Shown here piece by piece: positions 22,850 to 30,343 of a stretch of DNA of 52,981 nucleotides. Source of the stretch: JAJPHF01 sp035293805 (GTDB taxonomy: Bacteria; Chloroflexota; UBA6077; JAJPHF01); the NCBI GenBank assembly GCA_035293805.1, contig DATGMD010000064.1, positions 1-52,981 on the forward strand, written 5' to 3'. Position numbers and translations under genes: made by a program. The notes under the pieces are model-generated. The model worked only from the letters and a program-made list of their open reading frames with translations. It did not search any database and was not told the origin of the DNA. Numbering within the stretch: position 1 is the stretch's first letter; the number at the start of each line of letters is the position of its first letter.

Positions 22850-22913
22850 AGGCGCCAGCAGCGCGGCGGCCGCGGCGGCCGCGCGCTAGCCGCAATCGTT
22901 GGGAGGGAGGACC

Positions 22914-23558
22914 ATGCACCGTCACCGGCTGATTGCCCTCGTCGCCCTGCTCGCGGCGCTCCTACCGAGCCTGCTGCCCGCGGCCGCGCCAGCCGTCAGC
23001 GCGCAGGCGATACCCACGATCCCCGCGCCGGCCGCCGTCACGCTCGACCCCGCCACCACGGCCTACCTGGTGCTCGACATCAACAGCGCCGTCTGCGGCC
23101 CGCGGCCAGGCTGCCAGGCGACGCTGCCCGCCATCGCGGGCCTGCTCGACCGCGCTCGCCAGGCCAACGTCTTCGTCGTGTACTCGAACACCACGGCGCC
23201 GGGCACCACGATCTTGCCCGAGGTGGCCCCGCGCCCGGACGATCCGGTGGTCACGAGCAGCGCGGACAAGTTCTACAATACGCAGCTCGACGACCTCCTG
23301 CGCAGCCATGGCATCCGCACCGCCATCATCGTCGGCACCGCCGCCAACGGCGCCGTGCTCTACACCTCGTTCGACGCGAACACCCGCGGCTATACCGTCG
23401 TGGTCCCCGAGGACGGGATGTCGGCGCCGGACGACTTCGCCGTCCTGCTCACGCGCTACCAGCTGCTCAACCAGCCCGGCTTCACCAACCCGGACAACGA
23501 GCCGCTGCGCGAGCGCGCCGTGACCTTGTCCCGCACGGACCTGATCAGCTTCCAGTAG
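22914..23558 (+). CDS. Secreted isochorismatase-fold protein lacking the catalytic cysteine
   Basis: A 214-residue protein with a signal peptide (hydrophobic 6-28, cleavage after V-S-A at about residue 30) and an isochorismatase/cysteine-hydrolase fold. Two of the three catalytic residues are kept: D55 in YLVLDIN and K119 in SADKFYN. The nucleophile position of the usual GxxTDxCVxxTA motif reads GTAANGAVLYTS, with Ala147 in place of cysteine. Hydrolysis by the normal route is therefore impossible. It may bind a ligand or protein outside the cell. The ATG follows GGGAGGGAGG, a very strong ribosome site. It ends convergently with the 34-residue gene. Confidence 0.85.
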   Translation: MHRHRLIALVALLAALLPSLLPAAAPAVSAQAIPTIPAPAAVTLDPATTAYLVLDINSAVCGPRPGCQATLPAIAGLLDRARQANVFVVYSNTTAPGTTILPEVAPRPDDPVVTSSADKFYNTQLDDLLRSHGIRTAIIVGTAANGAVLYTSFDANTRGYTVVVPEDGMSAPDDFAVLLTRYQLLNQPGFTNPDNEPLRERAVTLSRTDLISFQ

Positions 23559-23586
23559 AGGCGCTCCGCACCCGAGTCAGGGGGGA

Positions 23587-23628
23587 GGCGGGGCTGGGGC
23601 GAGTCGCGCCGCTCGCTCCAGCCCCGCC
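23587..23628. terminator. Convergent GC hairpin
   Basis: GGCGGGGCTGG (23587-23597) pairs perfectly with CCAGCCCCGCC (23618-23628), and the stem extends inward with GGCGAG/CTCGCT. There is no T-run. It lies between the stops of two convergent genes and could end both transcripts. Confidence 0.55.
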
Positions 23629-23637
23629 GGGGAAGAG

Positions 23638-23742
23638 CTATTCGAGGAAGGAGGGGAGGAGGGCGAAACGGTTGGCAGGGCCCAGGACGTAAGCCGCGGC
23701 GAACGCGAGCCAGACCAGGCCGAGTAGCGCCGTCCAGCTCAT
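23638..23742 (-). CDS. 34-residue single-pass membrane protein
   Basis: A short open frame on the minus strand encoding 34 residues: a hydrophobic helix (WTALLGLVWLAFAAAYVLG) then a short tail with one Arg, ending FLE. GAGGTG lies seven bases before the ATG at 23742, which supports translation. The shape is that of the many small bacterial membrane proteins that bind and tune larger membrane complexes. No sequence family is recognised. It is convergent with the pseudo-isochorismatase gene across a GC hairpin. Confidence 0.6.
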   Translation of the reverse strand: MSWTALLGLVWLAFAAAYVLGPANRFALLPSFLE

Positions 23743-23932
23743 CGTCACGCACCTCACCGCGCGTCGTGTTGGCGCTTCGAGCGCTGCCATCACGCTCTAT
23801 GGTCAGTGTAGGCCCCCCCCCTTTCGCCCCGCTGTGAGCGCCCCCACACTCCGCCCGTGAACGTCGTCACGCCGCCCCCGCCAGCTCAGGGCCGGCGCAT
23901 ACAGCCGCGCGGCGAAACATACCGCGCGGCTA
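23743..23932. other. Intergenic region
   Basis: The 190 bases between the small membrane gene and the oxidoreductase promoter contain an unusual C-run (GGCCCCCCCCCTTTCGCCCC around 23812) but no gene that I can support. Confidence 0.4.
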
Positions 23933-23961
23933 TTGACAGCCCCGAATCGAGCGACTACCAT
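23933..23961 (+). promoter_or_regulatory. Promoter of the oxidoreductase pair
   Basis: A perfect TTGACA (23933-23938), a 17-base spacer and TACCAT (23956-23961). The expected start near 23968 leaves a leader of about 67 bases. Confidence 0.8.
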
Positions 23962-24034
23962 CAGCCCGCGAGAGGCGCATCGCCGGCGCGCGGACCACAG
24001 CTTGTCCGCCTCCACTGGCAGAGAGGGGCGTTCG

Positions 24035-24799
24035 ATGGCTAGTCGCGGACTATCACGGCGACAGTTTCTGCGCCGCGCCGGCGGCGGCGCCGGCATCGTG
24101 GCCGTCGGGCTGGGCGGCGGCACGGCTCTGCACCAGGCCCATGCGCAACACCTGACCGCGGAGGAGACGGCGCCGCACACGATGCCCGGCCACGGCGCCC
24201 GCCCGGCGGCGCAAGCGTCGCAAACGCCCTCGCTGGTCGAGCAGCGCGACGACGCGCTGTACGCCTTCTTCAACGGCGACCAGGCCGACACGGTGGCCGC
24301 CATCGCCGAGCGCTTCTGGCCCGGCGCCCCCGGCAAGCCGGGCGCCCGCGACGCCGACGTGCTGAACTACATCGACCTCGCCCTCGCCGGCCCCTACATG
24401 GACCAGCAGGACTTCTACCGCCGCGGGCTCCAGGCGCTCGACGCCTACACCCAGGCCCAGTACGGCCAGGACTTCGCCCACCTGACGCCCGAGCAGCAGG
24501 ACGACACCCTGAGCGCGGTCGAGCGCGGCGACGCCGGCACCTTCACCTGGCCGACCGCGCAGGCGTTCTTCAACACGCTCTGGACGCACACGATCGAGGG
24601 CATGTTTGCCGACCCCGTGTACGGGGGCAACCGCGACTTCGCCGGCTGGCGGCTGGTCGAGTTCGATGGCGCCCAGGAGCGCTACCTGCGCAGCGACATG
24701 CAGACCGATGCCAAGTTCACCCGCGCGCCGATCCTGGGCCTCAAGCAGCAGTACGACCAGCGGGCGTCGACCGGTAGCTCGCGAGCGGGAGGAGAGTGA
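24035..24799 (+). CDS. Gluconate 2-dehydrogenase subunit 3 family protein, Tat signal
   Basis: A 254-residue protein with a twin-arginine signal (SRRQFLRRAGGGAG at about 7-20, cleavage after A-H-A). The mature part contains FFNGDQADTVAAIAERFWPG, a helical middle and the family hallmark ADPVYGGNRDFAGWRLVEF. This small subunit accompanies FAD-dependent GMC dehydrogenases and escorts the signal-less catalytic subunit through the Tat system. The catalytic subunit gene begins four bases after this stop, as expected. GAGAGGGG precedes the ATG. A histidine-rich segment follows the signal, of unknown meaning. Confidence 0.9.
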   Translation: MASRGLSRRQFLRRAGGGAGIVAVGLGGGTALHQAHAQHLTAEETAPHTMPGHGARPAAQASQTPSLVEQRDDALYAFFNGDQADTVAAIAERFWPGAPGKPGARDADVLNYIDLALAGPYMDQQDFYRRGLQALDAYTQAQYGQDFAHLTPEQQDDTLSAVERGDAGTFTWPTAQAFFNTLWTHTIEGMFADPVYGGNRDFAGWRLVEFDGAQERYLRSDMQTDAKFTRAPILGLKQQYDQRASTGSSRAGGE

Positions 24800-24802
24800 G
24801 CC

Positions 24803-26524
24803 ATGGCGCAGCAGTCGGCAGACGTGGTCATCATCGGCGTCGGCGGCGCCGGGGGCATCCTGGCCGCCGAGCTGGGCAAAGCCGGCCTGCGCGTGGTCGG
24901 GCTGGAGCGCGGCCCGCGGCTGGAGACCAAGGACTTCGAGCCGCACGACGAGCTGCGCTTCTTCCAGCGCATGGACCTGCGCCCCGACCCGAAGCGCCAG
25001 CCGGTCACCTATCGCCCCAACGAGAACACGCGCGCCGTGCCCATCGGCGTGATCAACAACGGCAACCAGGCCGGCGGCGGCACCGTGCACTACGGCACGA
25101 TGTCCTGGCGCTATCACGAGGAGATCTTCCGCGAGCGCTCGAACGCGATCGAGCGCTACGGCGCCGACGCCATTCCCGAGGGCTCCGGGCTCATGGACTG
25201 GCCGCTCACCTACGCCGATCTGGAGCCGTTCTACGACCAGGCGGAGTACGAGCTGGGGGTAGGCGGCAAGGCCGGCAACATCCAGGGCCGCATTCAGGAG
25301 GGCGGCAACTACTTCGAGTCGCCGCGCCAGCGCGAGTACCCGCTGCCGCCGGTCGTGGACGACAACTCGTGCACGATCTTCGACGACGCGGCCCGCTCGC
25401 TCGGCTACCACCCGTTCCCCACGCCCAAGGCGATCGCCACCCAGCCGTACCGCGGCCGGCCGGGCTGCACCTACTGCGGCTTCTGCCAGGCGTTCGGCTG
25501 CCACGTCGGCGCCAAGTCGAGCATCCTGGTGACGAAGCTGCCGGAGGCCGACGCCACCGGCAACTTCGAGCTGCGCACGGGCAGCATGGTCTACCGCATC
25601 AACAGCGACAACAGCGGGCGGATCACCGGCGTGTCCTACTACGGCCCGGGCCGCGAGGACACCACGATCGACGCCGACCTGGTGATCCTGAGCCCGGCCG
25701 TCTACGACTGCACGCGCCTGCTCTTGCTCTCGGCCACCGACCGCTACCCCCTCGGCCTGGCCAACTCCAGCGGCCTGGTGGGCAAGTACTTCTTCGCCCA
25801 CGGCGGGGCGCGCGTGATGGTGGGCTTCGACGACAAGTACATCCACGTCAACATGGGCCCGAACAACGGCAAGCACACAATCGACGACTACGAGGCCGAC
25901 AACTTCGACCACGGCGGGCTGGGGTTCCTCCAGGGCGGCGCGATCTCGGTCGGCACCATCGCGCTCGACGGCGGCCCGATCGGCGTCGTGCAGGGCATGA
26001 ACCCGCCGCCCGGCATGGCCCGCTGGGGCGCCCCCTTCCGCGACTTCTTCGCCAAGTACTACGCGCGCCACCTGTCCATCAGCAACTTCACCGAGCTGAT
26101 GCCCTGGCCCGACCAGTACGTCGATCTCGACCCGAACGTCCGCGACGAGTTCGGCCTGCCCGCGCCGCGCATCACGCACGACTGGCGCAAGCCGTCCGAG
26201 ATCGCGAAGGTCCAGTTCCTGCTGGAGCGGGAGCTGGAGATCGGGCGGGCGATGGGGGGCTCGGTGGTGTGGGATTCGGGCATGCCCGGCCCCGGCCCGG
26301 GCGCCCACCACGCCGGCGGCACGCGCATGAGCGCGAACCCGCGCGAGGGCGTCGTCAACCGCTACAGCCAGAGCTGGGACCACCCCAACCTGTTCATCAT
26401 GGGCACCGCGACCTACCCCACGCTCAGCGGTCACAACCCCACGCTCACGCTGCAAGCGCTCGCCTACTACACGGCCGACGCCATCGTCAACCGCTACATC
26501 CGCAACCCCGGGCCGCTGGTCTAG
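24803..26524 (+). CDS. GMC family FAD-dependent oxidoreductase (gluconate/sorbitol dehydrogenase-like large subunit)
   Basis: A 573-residue flavoenzyme. The FAD dinucleotide loop VVIIGVGGAGGILAAELGKA is at the N-terminus. NNGNQAGGGTVHYGTMSWRY is the GMC signature. GCTYCGFCQAFGCHVGAKSS in the middle holds four close cysteines (C-x2-C-x2-C-x4-C), possibly an Fe-S site. HAGGTRMS and GTATYPTLSGHNPTLT near the end include the catalytic histidine and the His/Asn pair. It lacks its own signal and should be co-exported with subunit 3, then oxidise a sugar, polyol or sugar acid in the periplasm-equivalent space. No cytochrome c subunit gene is present, so its electron acceptor is unknown. Confidence 0.9.
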   Translation: MAQQSADVVIIGVGGAGGILAAELGKAGLRVVGLERGPRLETKDFEPHDELRFFQRMDLRPDPKRQPVTYRPNENTRAVPIGVINNGNQAGGGTVHYGTMSWRYHEEIFRERSNAIERYGADAIPEGSGLMDWPLTYADLEPFYDQAEYELGVGGKAGNIQGRIQEGGNYFESPRQREYPLPPVVDDNSCTIFDDAARSLGYHPFPTPKAIATQPYRGRPGCTYCGFCQAFGCHVGAKSSILVTKLPEADATGNFELRTGSMVYRINSDNSGRITGVSYYGPGREDTTIDADLVILSPAVYDCTRLLLLSATDRYPLGLANSSGLVGKYFFAHGGARVMVGFDDKYIHVNMGPNNGKHTIDDYEADNFDHGGLGFLQGGAISVGTIALDGGPIGVVQGMNPPPGMARWGAPFRDFFAKYYARHLSISNFTELMPWPDQYVDLDPNVRDEFGLPAPRITHDWRKPSEIAKVQFLLERELEIGRAMGGSVVWDSGMPGPGPGAHHAGGTRMSANPREGVVNRYSQSWDHPNLFIMGTATYPTLSGHNPTLTLQALAYYTADAIVNRYIRNPGPLV

Positions 26525-26680
26525 GCCCAGGGCGGAGGCCGGCGGGGCAGCATCCCAGCGGCCTTCGGGGGCGCCGGACACCCAGTCGCGGCGCCCCGGC
26601 CCCCCGCCGGCCCGCGGCCCGCCGCCACGCCAGGCGGCCGCGCCGTACCTGGGCAGCCCACGCCGTCTGGCTGCCTGGGC
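26525..26680. other. GC-rich spacer after the GMC gene
   Basis: It holds several overlapping GC inverted repeats (for example CCGGCGGGG with CCCCGCCGG) but no T-run and no gene. It probably contains the 3' end of the oxidoreductase transcript. Confidence 0.4.
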
Positions 26681-26709
26681 TTGACGCGCGCCCGCGGCGG
26701 CGGTACGGT
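26681..26709 (+). promoter_or_regulatory. Promoter of the alcohol dehydrogenase gene
   Basis: TTGACG (26681-26686), a 17-base spacer and TACGGT (26704-26709), about 70 bases before the GTG start at 26779. Confidence 0.65.
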
Positions 26710-26778
26710 CAGGACAAGCCCCGGGCGAGGGTGGGCGAGAACGTGCCCCGCGCGACGGGGGGCGATGAGGAGGCGAGC

Positions 26779-27816
26779 GTGCGCGCGGTACGACTGCACG
26801 AGTTCGGCGGCCCGGACCAGCTTCGCGTCGAGGAGGTGCCCACGCCCGAGCCTGGTCCGGGCCAGGCGCTGGTGCAGGTGGCGGCCTGCGGCGTGAACCA
26901 CCTGGACCTCTGGCTGTGCGAGGGCAGCCTGCCGGTGAAGCCCCAGCTGCCGCACACGCCCGGCTCGGAGGTGGCGGGCACGGTGGCCGCGCTCGGCTCG
27001 GGGACGACCGGGGTGCGCGAGGGCGACGCCGTGGTCGTCCATCCCTACCTGCACTGTGGCGAGTGCGAGTTCTGCCTGCGTGGCGAGGAGACCACCTGCC
27101 TGCGGAGCGACATCCTCGGCCTCATCAGCGACGGCGGCTACGCCGAGTACGTGCTTGTGCCGGCGAACAGCCTGGTGCCGCGGCCGGCGGGCCTGGATGC
27201 CGTGCAAGCCGCCGCGCTGGCGCTGTCGGCGGTCACGGCCTGGCACATGCTGAGCCGCGCGCGCCTTCAGCTGGGCGAGACGGTGCTCGTGTGGGGCGGC
27301 AACAGCGGCGTGGGCTCGGCCGCGGTGCAGATCGCGAATCGCATGGGGGCGCGCGTGCTGGCGACGGTCGGCAGCGCCGACAAGGCCGACCTCGTGCAGG
27401 CGCTTGGCGCGGAGGCGACGATCGATCATTACGCGCAAGACGTGGGGCGCGCGGTGCGCGACCTGACGAACAAGCGCGGCGTGGACGTGGTGTTCGAGCA
27501 CGTGGGGCAGGCGACGTGGCCGGCGAGCGTGAGCGCGCTCGCGCGTAACGGGCGGCTGGTAACGTGCGGCGCAACCACGGGCGGCGACGTGGGCTTCAAC
27601 CTCTGGCCGTTCTTCGCCAAGCAGCTCCAGTTCATCGGCTGCTACGGCGGCACCCGCGCCGAGCTGGCGACCGTGCTGGGGCTGGCCGCGGACGGCGCCC
27701 TCCAGGCAGTCGTCGATCGCACCTACCCGCTCGACGGCGTGCCGGACGCGCTGCGGCGGCTCGCCGCCCACGAGCAGTTCGGCAAGCTCGTCATAACCAA
27801 CCAGCCCGCGACCTAG
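26779..27816 (+). CDS. Zinc-binding alcohol dehydrogenase (MDR family)
   Basis: A 345-residue medium-chain dehydrogenase. The structural zinc site is complete (CGECEFCLRGEETTC, about 93-107), and the coenzyme loop is VLVWGGNSGVGSAAVQIA. The catalytic zinc site is altered: Cys37 is present in AACGVNHLD, but the usual Gly-His-Glu reads Gly-Ser-Glu (S63 in HTPGSEVAG), so the catalytic histidine is missing. The GSEVAG form recalls quinone oxidoreductase-like members. I infer an NAD(P)H enoyl/quinone or aldehyde reductase rather than a classical alcohol dehydrogenase. GTG at 26779 follows GAGGAGG by five bases. It has its own promoter. Confidence 0.85.
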   Translation: MRAVRLHEFGGPDQLRVEEVPTPEPGPGQALVQVAACGVNHLDLWLCEGSLPVKPQLPHTPGSEVAGTVAALGSGTTGVREGDAVVVHPYLHCGECEFCLRGEETTCLRSDILGLISDGGYAEYVLVPANSLVPRPAGLDAVQAAALALSAVTAWHMLSRARLQLGETVLVWGGNSGVGSAAVQIANRMGARVLATVGSADKADLVQALGAEATIDHYAQDVGRAVRDLTNKRGVDVVFEHVGQATWPASVSALARNGRLVTCGATTGGDVGFNLWPFFAKQLQFIGCYGGTRAELATVLGLAADGALQAVVDRTYPLDGVPDALRRLAAHEQFGKLVITNQPAT

Positions 27817-27924
27817 GCCCGCGGGGCGGGCGGCGCGTTCGGCGCCGGCCCCGCCCCCGGCTGGCACACTACCCCGGGATTCACCCCGTCAATCTGCCGC
27901 CAGGGTGCGCGCGTATTAGTGTAT

Positions 27925-27969
27925 GGGGCCGCGGCCCCGCCCGCGCGGGCGGACGGGTTTCCCGTCCGC
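27925..27969 (+). promoter_or_regulatory. Tandem hairpins before the cyclase gene
   Basis: GGGGCCGCGGCCCC (27925-27938) is a perfect palindrome, and GCGGACGGG-TTT-CCCGTCCGC (27949-27969) a perfect nine-pair hairpin. They lie 150-200 bases before the cyclase ATG and may end the dehydrogenase transcript or structure the cyclase leader. A TATTAG box lies at 27914-27919. Confidence 0.5.
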
Positions 27970-28123
27970 GCTGCGGATGCCTGGCAGGGCAAGTGGCGAG
28001 CCCCATCGCGCGGCCGCCGCGCACCGAGTGCGCGGCCGGATCCCAGCGGCGCGCGGCGGCCGGGCGGAAACGCTCGGCCGGCTACGCGAGCGCGCGAGCA
28101 ACCACGGCGGGGAACGCGGCACG

Positions 28124-29800
28124 ATGACCCAGCGACTGCGGCTTTTCTCGGGGTTGGTGCTGTTCACCTACGTCACCAGCCACCTGCTGAACCACGCGCT
28201 GGGGATGATCTCGCTGGGCGCGGCCGAGGCCGGCCGCCTGTGGTTCACCGACTTCTGGCGCTTCCCGCTCCCCACACTGGTCCTCTACACCAGCCTAACG
28301 CTGCACATCACGCTGGCGCTCTGGGCGATCTACCGCCGCCGCCACCTGCGCCTGCCGCGCTGGGAGCTGGTGCGGCTCGCGCTCGGCCTGTGCATCCCCG
28401 TGCTGCTGTTCACCCACATCTTCGGCACGCGCGTGCAGCACACCGTGCTCGGGGTGAACGATACTTACACGCGCATGCTCTTCATCTACTGGGTGGTCAG
28501 CCCGACGACGGGCCTGGAGCAGCTCACGCTGCTCACCGTCGCCTGGGTCCACGGCTGGCTGGGCGTCTATCACTGGCTGCGGGCGAAGCCCCAGGGGGTG
28601 CCGGCGCTGCCCGCGCTCCGCCTACTGGGGCTGCTGGTGCCGCTGTTCGCGCTGCTGGGTTTCGTCCAGATGGGACGCGAGGTCGCGCCGCTGGCCGCCG
28701 ATCCCGCCCGGCTACAGGCCGTGATGGGGGCGCCGCCGCCGGAGGAGGTGGCCCGCGTCGACGAGGCGCGCAACGTGGCGATCGGTGTCTTCCTGGGCTG
28801 CGTCGCGCTCACCTTCGCCGCGCGCCCGCTGCGCACCGCCTGGCAGCGGCGGCACGGCGTCCTCGCCGTCACCTACCCCAGCGGTCAGCGCGTGGCCGTC
28901 GCGCCCGGCACGACCATTCTGGAGGCGAGCCGCGCCGCCGGCATCCCGCACGCCTCGCTGTGCGGCGGGCGCGGGCGCTGCTCGACCTGCCGCACGCGCA
29001 TCGGCGCGGGCCTGGCGGCGCTGCCCCGGCCCACCGCCGACGAGGCCCGCGTGCTCAAGCGCATCGACGCGCCGCCCAACGTGCGCCTCGCCTGCCAGGT
29101 GCGCCCCACGCAGGACGTGGAGGTGTTCCCACTGCTGCCGCCGCGTGGGGGCTTGCCCGCCGACCTGCGGCACGCCGCCTACACCGGCGGCGCCGAGCGC
29201 GAGCTGGCGGTGCTGTTCAGCGACCTGCGCGCCTTCACCGGGCTGGCGGAGCAGCGGCTGCCCTACGACGTGGTGTTCCTGCTGAACCAGTACACGGCGG
29301 CGATGGGACAGGCCATCGAGCGCGCGGGCGGGCTGCCCAACCAGTTCGTCGGCGACGGCATCATGGCGCTGTTCGGCCTGGACAGCGGCGCCGCGCAGGG
29401 CTGCCGCGAGGCGCTGGCGGGCGCGGTGGCGATGGCGCGCGCGCTGGAGCGGCTGAACGGCACGCTGCGCCACGACCTGAAGGAGCCGCTGGCGATCGGC
29501 ATCGGCATCCACACGGGCCACGTCGTCGTGGGCGAGATGGGCTACGGCCGCGCGCGCTACCTGACGGCGATCGGCGACGTGGTCAACACCGCCAGCCGCC
29601 TGGAAGCCCTCACGAAGGAGTACGGCTGCCAGCTCGTCGTCTCCGAGGACGTGGCGCGCAGCGCCGGCCTGGACCTGTCGGCCTTCCCGACCCACGAGCT
29701 GGAGGTGCGCGGCCGCAGCCGCCCCGTCCGCATCCACGTCGTCCCCGACGCGCGCGCGCTGGAGGCCCTACCCCCAATCCCGTATCATGGGGCCAGATAA
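28124..29800 (+). CDS. Membrane-anchored [2Fe-2S] ferredoxin-class III adenylate cyclase fusion
   Basis: A 558-residue protein in three parts. Residues 1-250 have about six membrane helices with many histidines (TSHLLNHALG, LTLHITLAL, LFTHIFG, WVHGWLGVYHW), like b-heme-binding cyclase anchors. Residues about 250-345 form a ferredoxin: LCGGRGRCSTC plus a later cysteine in RLACQV give C-x5-C-x2-C-xn-C. The cyclase domain follows from about 360, with metal aspartates in LFSDLRAFTG and FVGDGIMALFG and VNTASRLE for the transition state; the purine-selecting lysine is Gln (NQFVGD). It probably converts ATP to cAMP under redox control at the inner membrane face. The cupin gene follows by 24 bases. 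Confidence 0.9.
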   Translation: MTQRLRLFSGLVLFTYVTSHLLNHALGMISLGAAEAGRLWFTDFWRFPLPTLVLYTSLTLHITLALWAIYRRRHLRLPRWELVRLALGLCIPVLLFTHIFGTRVQHTVLGVNDTYTRMLFIYWVVSPTTGLEQLTLLTVAWVHGWLGVYHWLRAKPQGVPALPALRLLGLLVPLFALLGFVQMGREVAPLAADPARLQAVMGAPPPEEVARVDEARNVAIGVFLGCVALTFAARPLRTAWQRRHGVLAVTYPSGQRVAVAPGTTILEASRAAGIPHASLCGGRGRCSTCRTRIGAGLAALPRPTADEARVLKRIDAPPNVRLACQVRPTQDVEVFPLLPPRGGLPADLRHAAYTGGAERELAVLFSDLRAFTGLAEQRLPYDVVFLLNQYTAAMGQAIERAGGLPNQFVGDGIMALFGLDSGAAQGCREALAGAVAMARALERLNGTLRHDLKEPLAIGIGIHTGHVVVGEMGYGRARYLTAIGDVVNTASRLEALTKEYGCQLVVSEDVARSAGLDLSAFPTHELEVRGRSRPVRIHVVPDARALEALPPIPYHGAR

Positions 29801-29824
29801 GCCGGGGCGCGGAGGAGGATCGCG

Positions 29825-30187
29825 ATGAGCCAGGCCACAGAGACCGTCCAGACGTTCACGATCGGGCCGGAGGCGGTGGGCAACGCGCACGTGGCGGCGG
29901 TGGTGCGCACCGACACGCAAGTCGTGCTAGCGCACGTGTGGGAGAAGGGCGGCGAGACGGCGCTGCACTCGCACTACGGTTCCGACGCCACCTGGGTGGT
30001 AATCGACGGTCGTGTGACGTTCTACGGCGAGGGTGACGCCGTGCTGGCCACGCTGGAGCGCGGCGGCGGCATCTACATCCCGCGCAACACGAAGTACTGG
30101 TTCGAGAGCAACGGCGACGTGCCGCTGGTCATGGTACGCTGCGCCGCCAAGGACCAGGGCGTGGGCGACGACCGCGTGTACGTCTAG
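29825..30187 (+). CDS. Single-domain cupin protein
   Basis: A 120-residue cupin. Motif 1 (GGETALHSHYGSDATWVVIDGRV) provides histidines and an aspartate in place of glutamate. Motif 2 (GGGIYIPRNTKYWFESNG) has a Lys where the usual histidine is, so the metal site is incomplete or unusual. It may bind a small molecule or act as an isomerase. GGAGGAGG precedes the ATG, 24 bases after the cyclase stop, so it is likely cotranscribed with the cyclase. A terminator follows. Confidence 0.82.
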   Translation: MSQATETVQTFTIGPEAVGNAHVAAVVRTDTQVVLAHVWEKGGETALHSHYGSDATWVVIDGRVTFYGEGDAVLATLERGGGIYIPRNTKYWFESNGDVPLVMVRCAAKDQGVGDDRVYV

Positions 30188-30216
30188 TAGCAAGCGGCAG
30201 ACGCGCCGCTCGCGGG

Positions 30217-30243
30217 AAGGCCGGGGCAGCCACCCCGGCCTTT
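30217..30243 (+). terminator. Terminator after the cupin gene
   Basis: AAGGCCGGGG (30217-30226) pairs perfectly with CCCCGGCCTT (30233-30242) across a six-base loop, followed by TTG. It closes the cyclase-cupin unit. Confidence 0.7.
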
Positions 30244-30247
30244 GACG

Positions 30248-30276
30248 TTGCCCCCCGCCCGACCGCGCGCTATAAC
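30248..30276 (+). promoter_or_regulatory. Promoter of the amidohydrolase/ABC/FAH unit
   Basis: TTGCCC (30248-30253), a 17-base spacer and TATAAC (30271-30276), about 70 bases before the ATG at 30344 and right after the terminator of the preceding unit. Confidence 0.7.
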
Positions 30277-30343
30277 CCGCACGATCGGAGCGGCAGACTG
30301 ACGCGCGATCTCGCTGGCGCGGTGGGGTTGCGGGGGAGGCGAC

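Noticed and set aside
24053..26581. 842-codon minus-strand open frame opposite the GMC oxidoreductase pair
   Set aside because: GC-rich codon bias opens the antisense frame; the plus strand carries two clearly recognised genes, and the antisense product is low-complexity Val/Ala/Arg.
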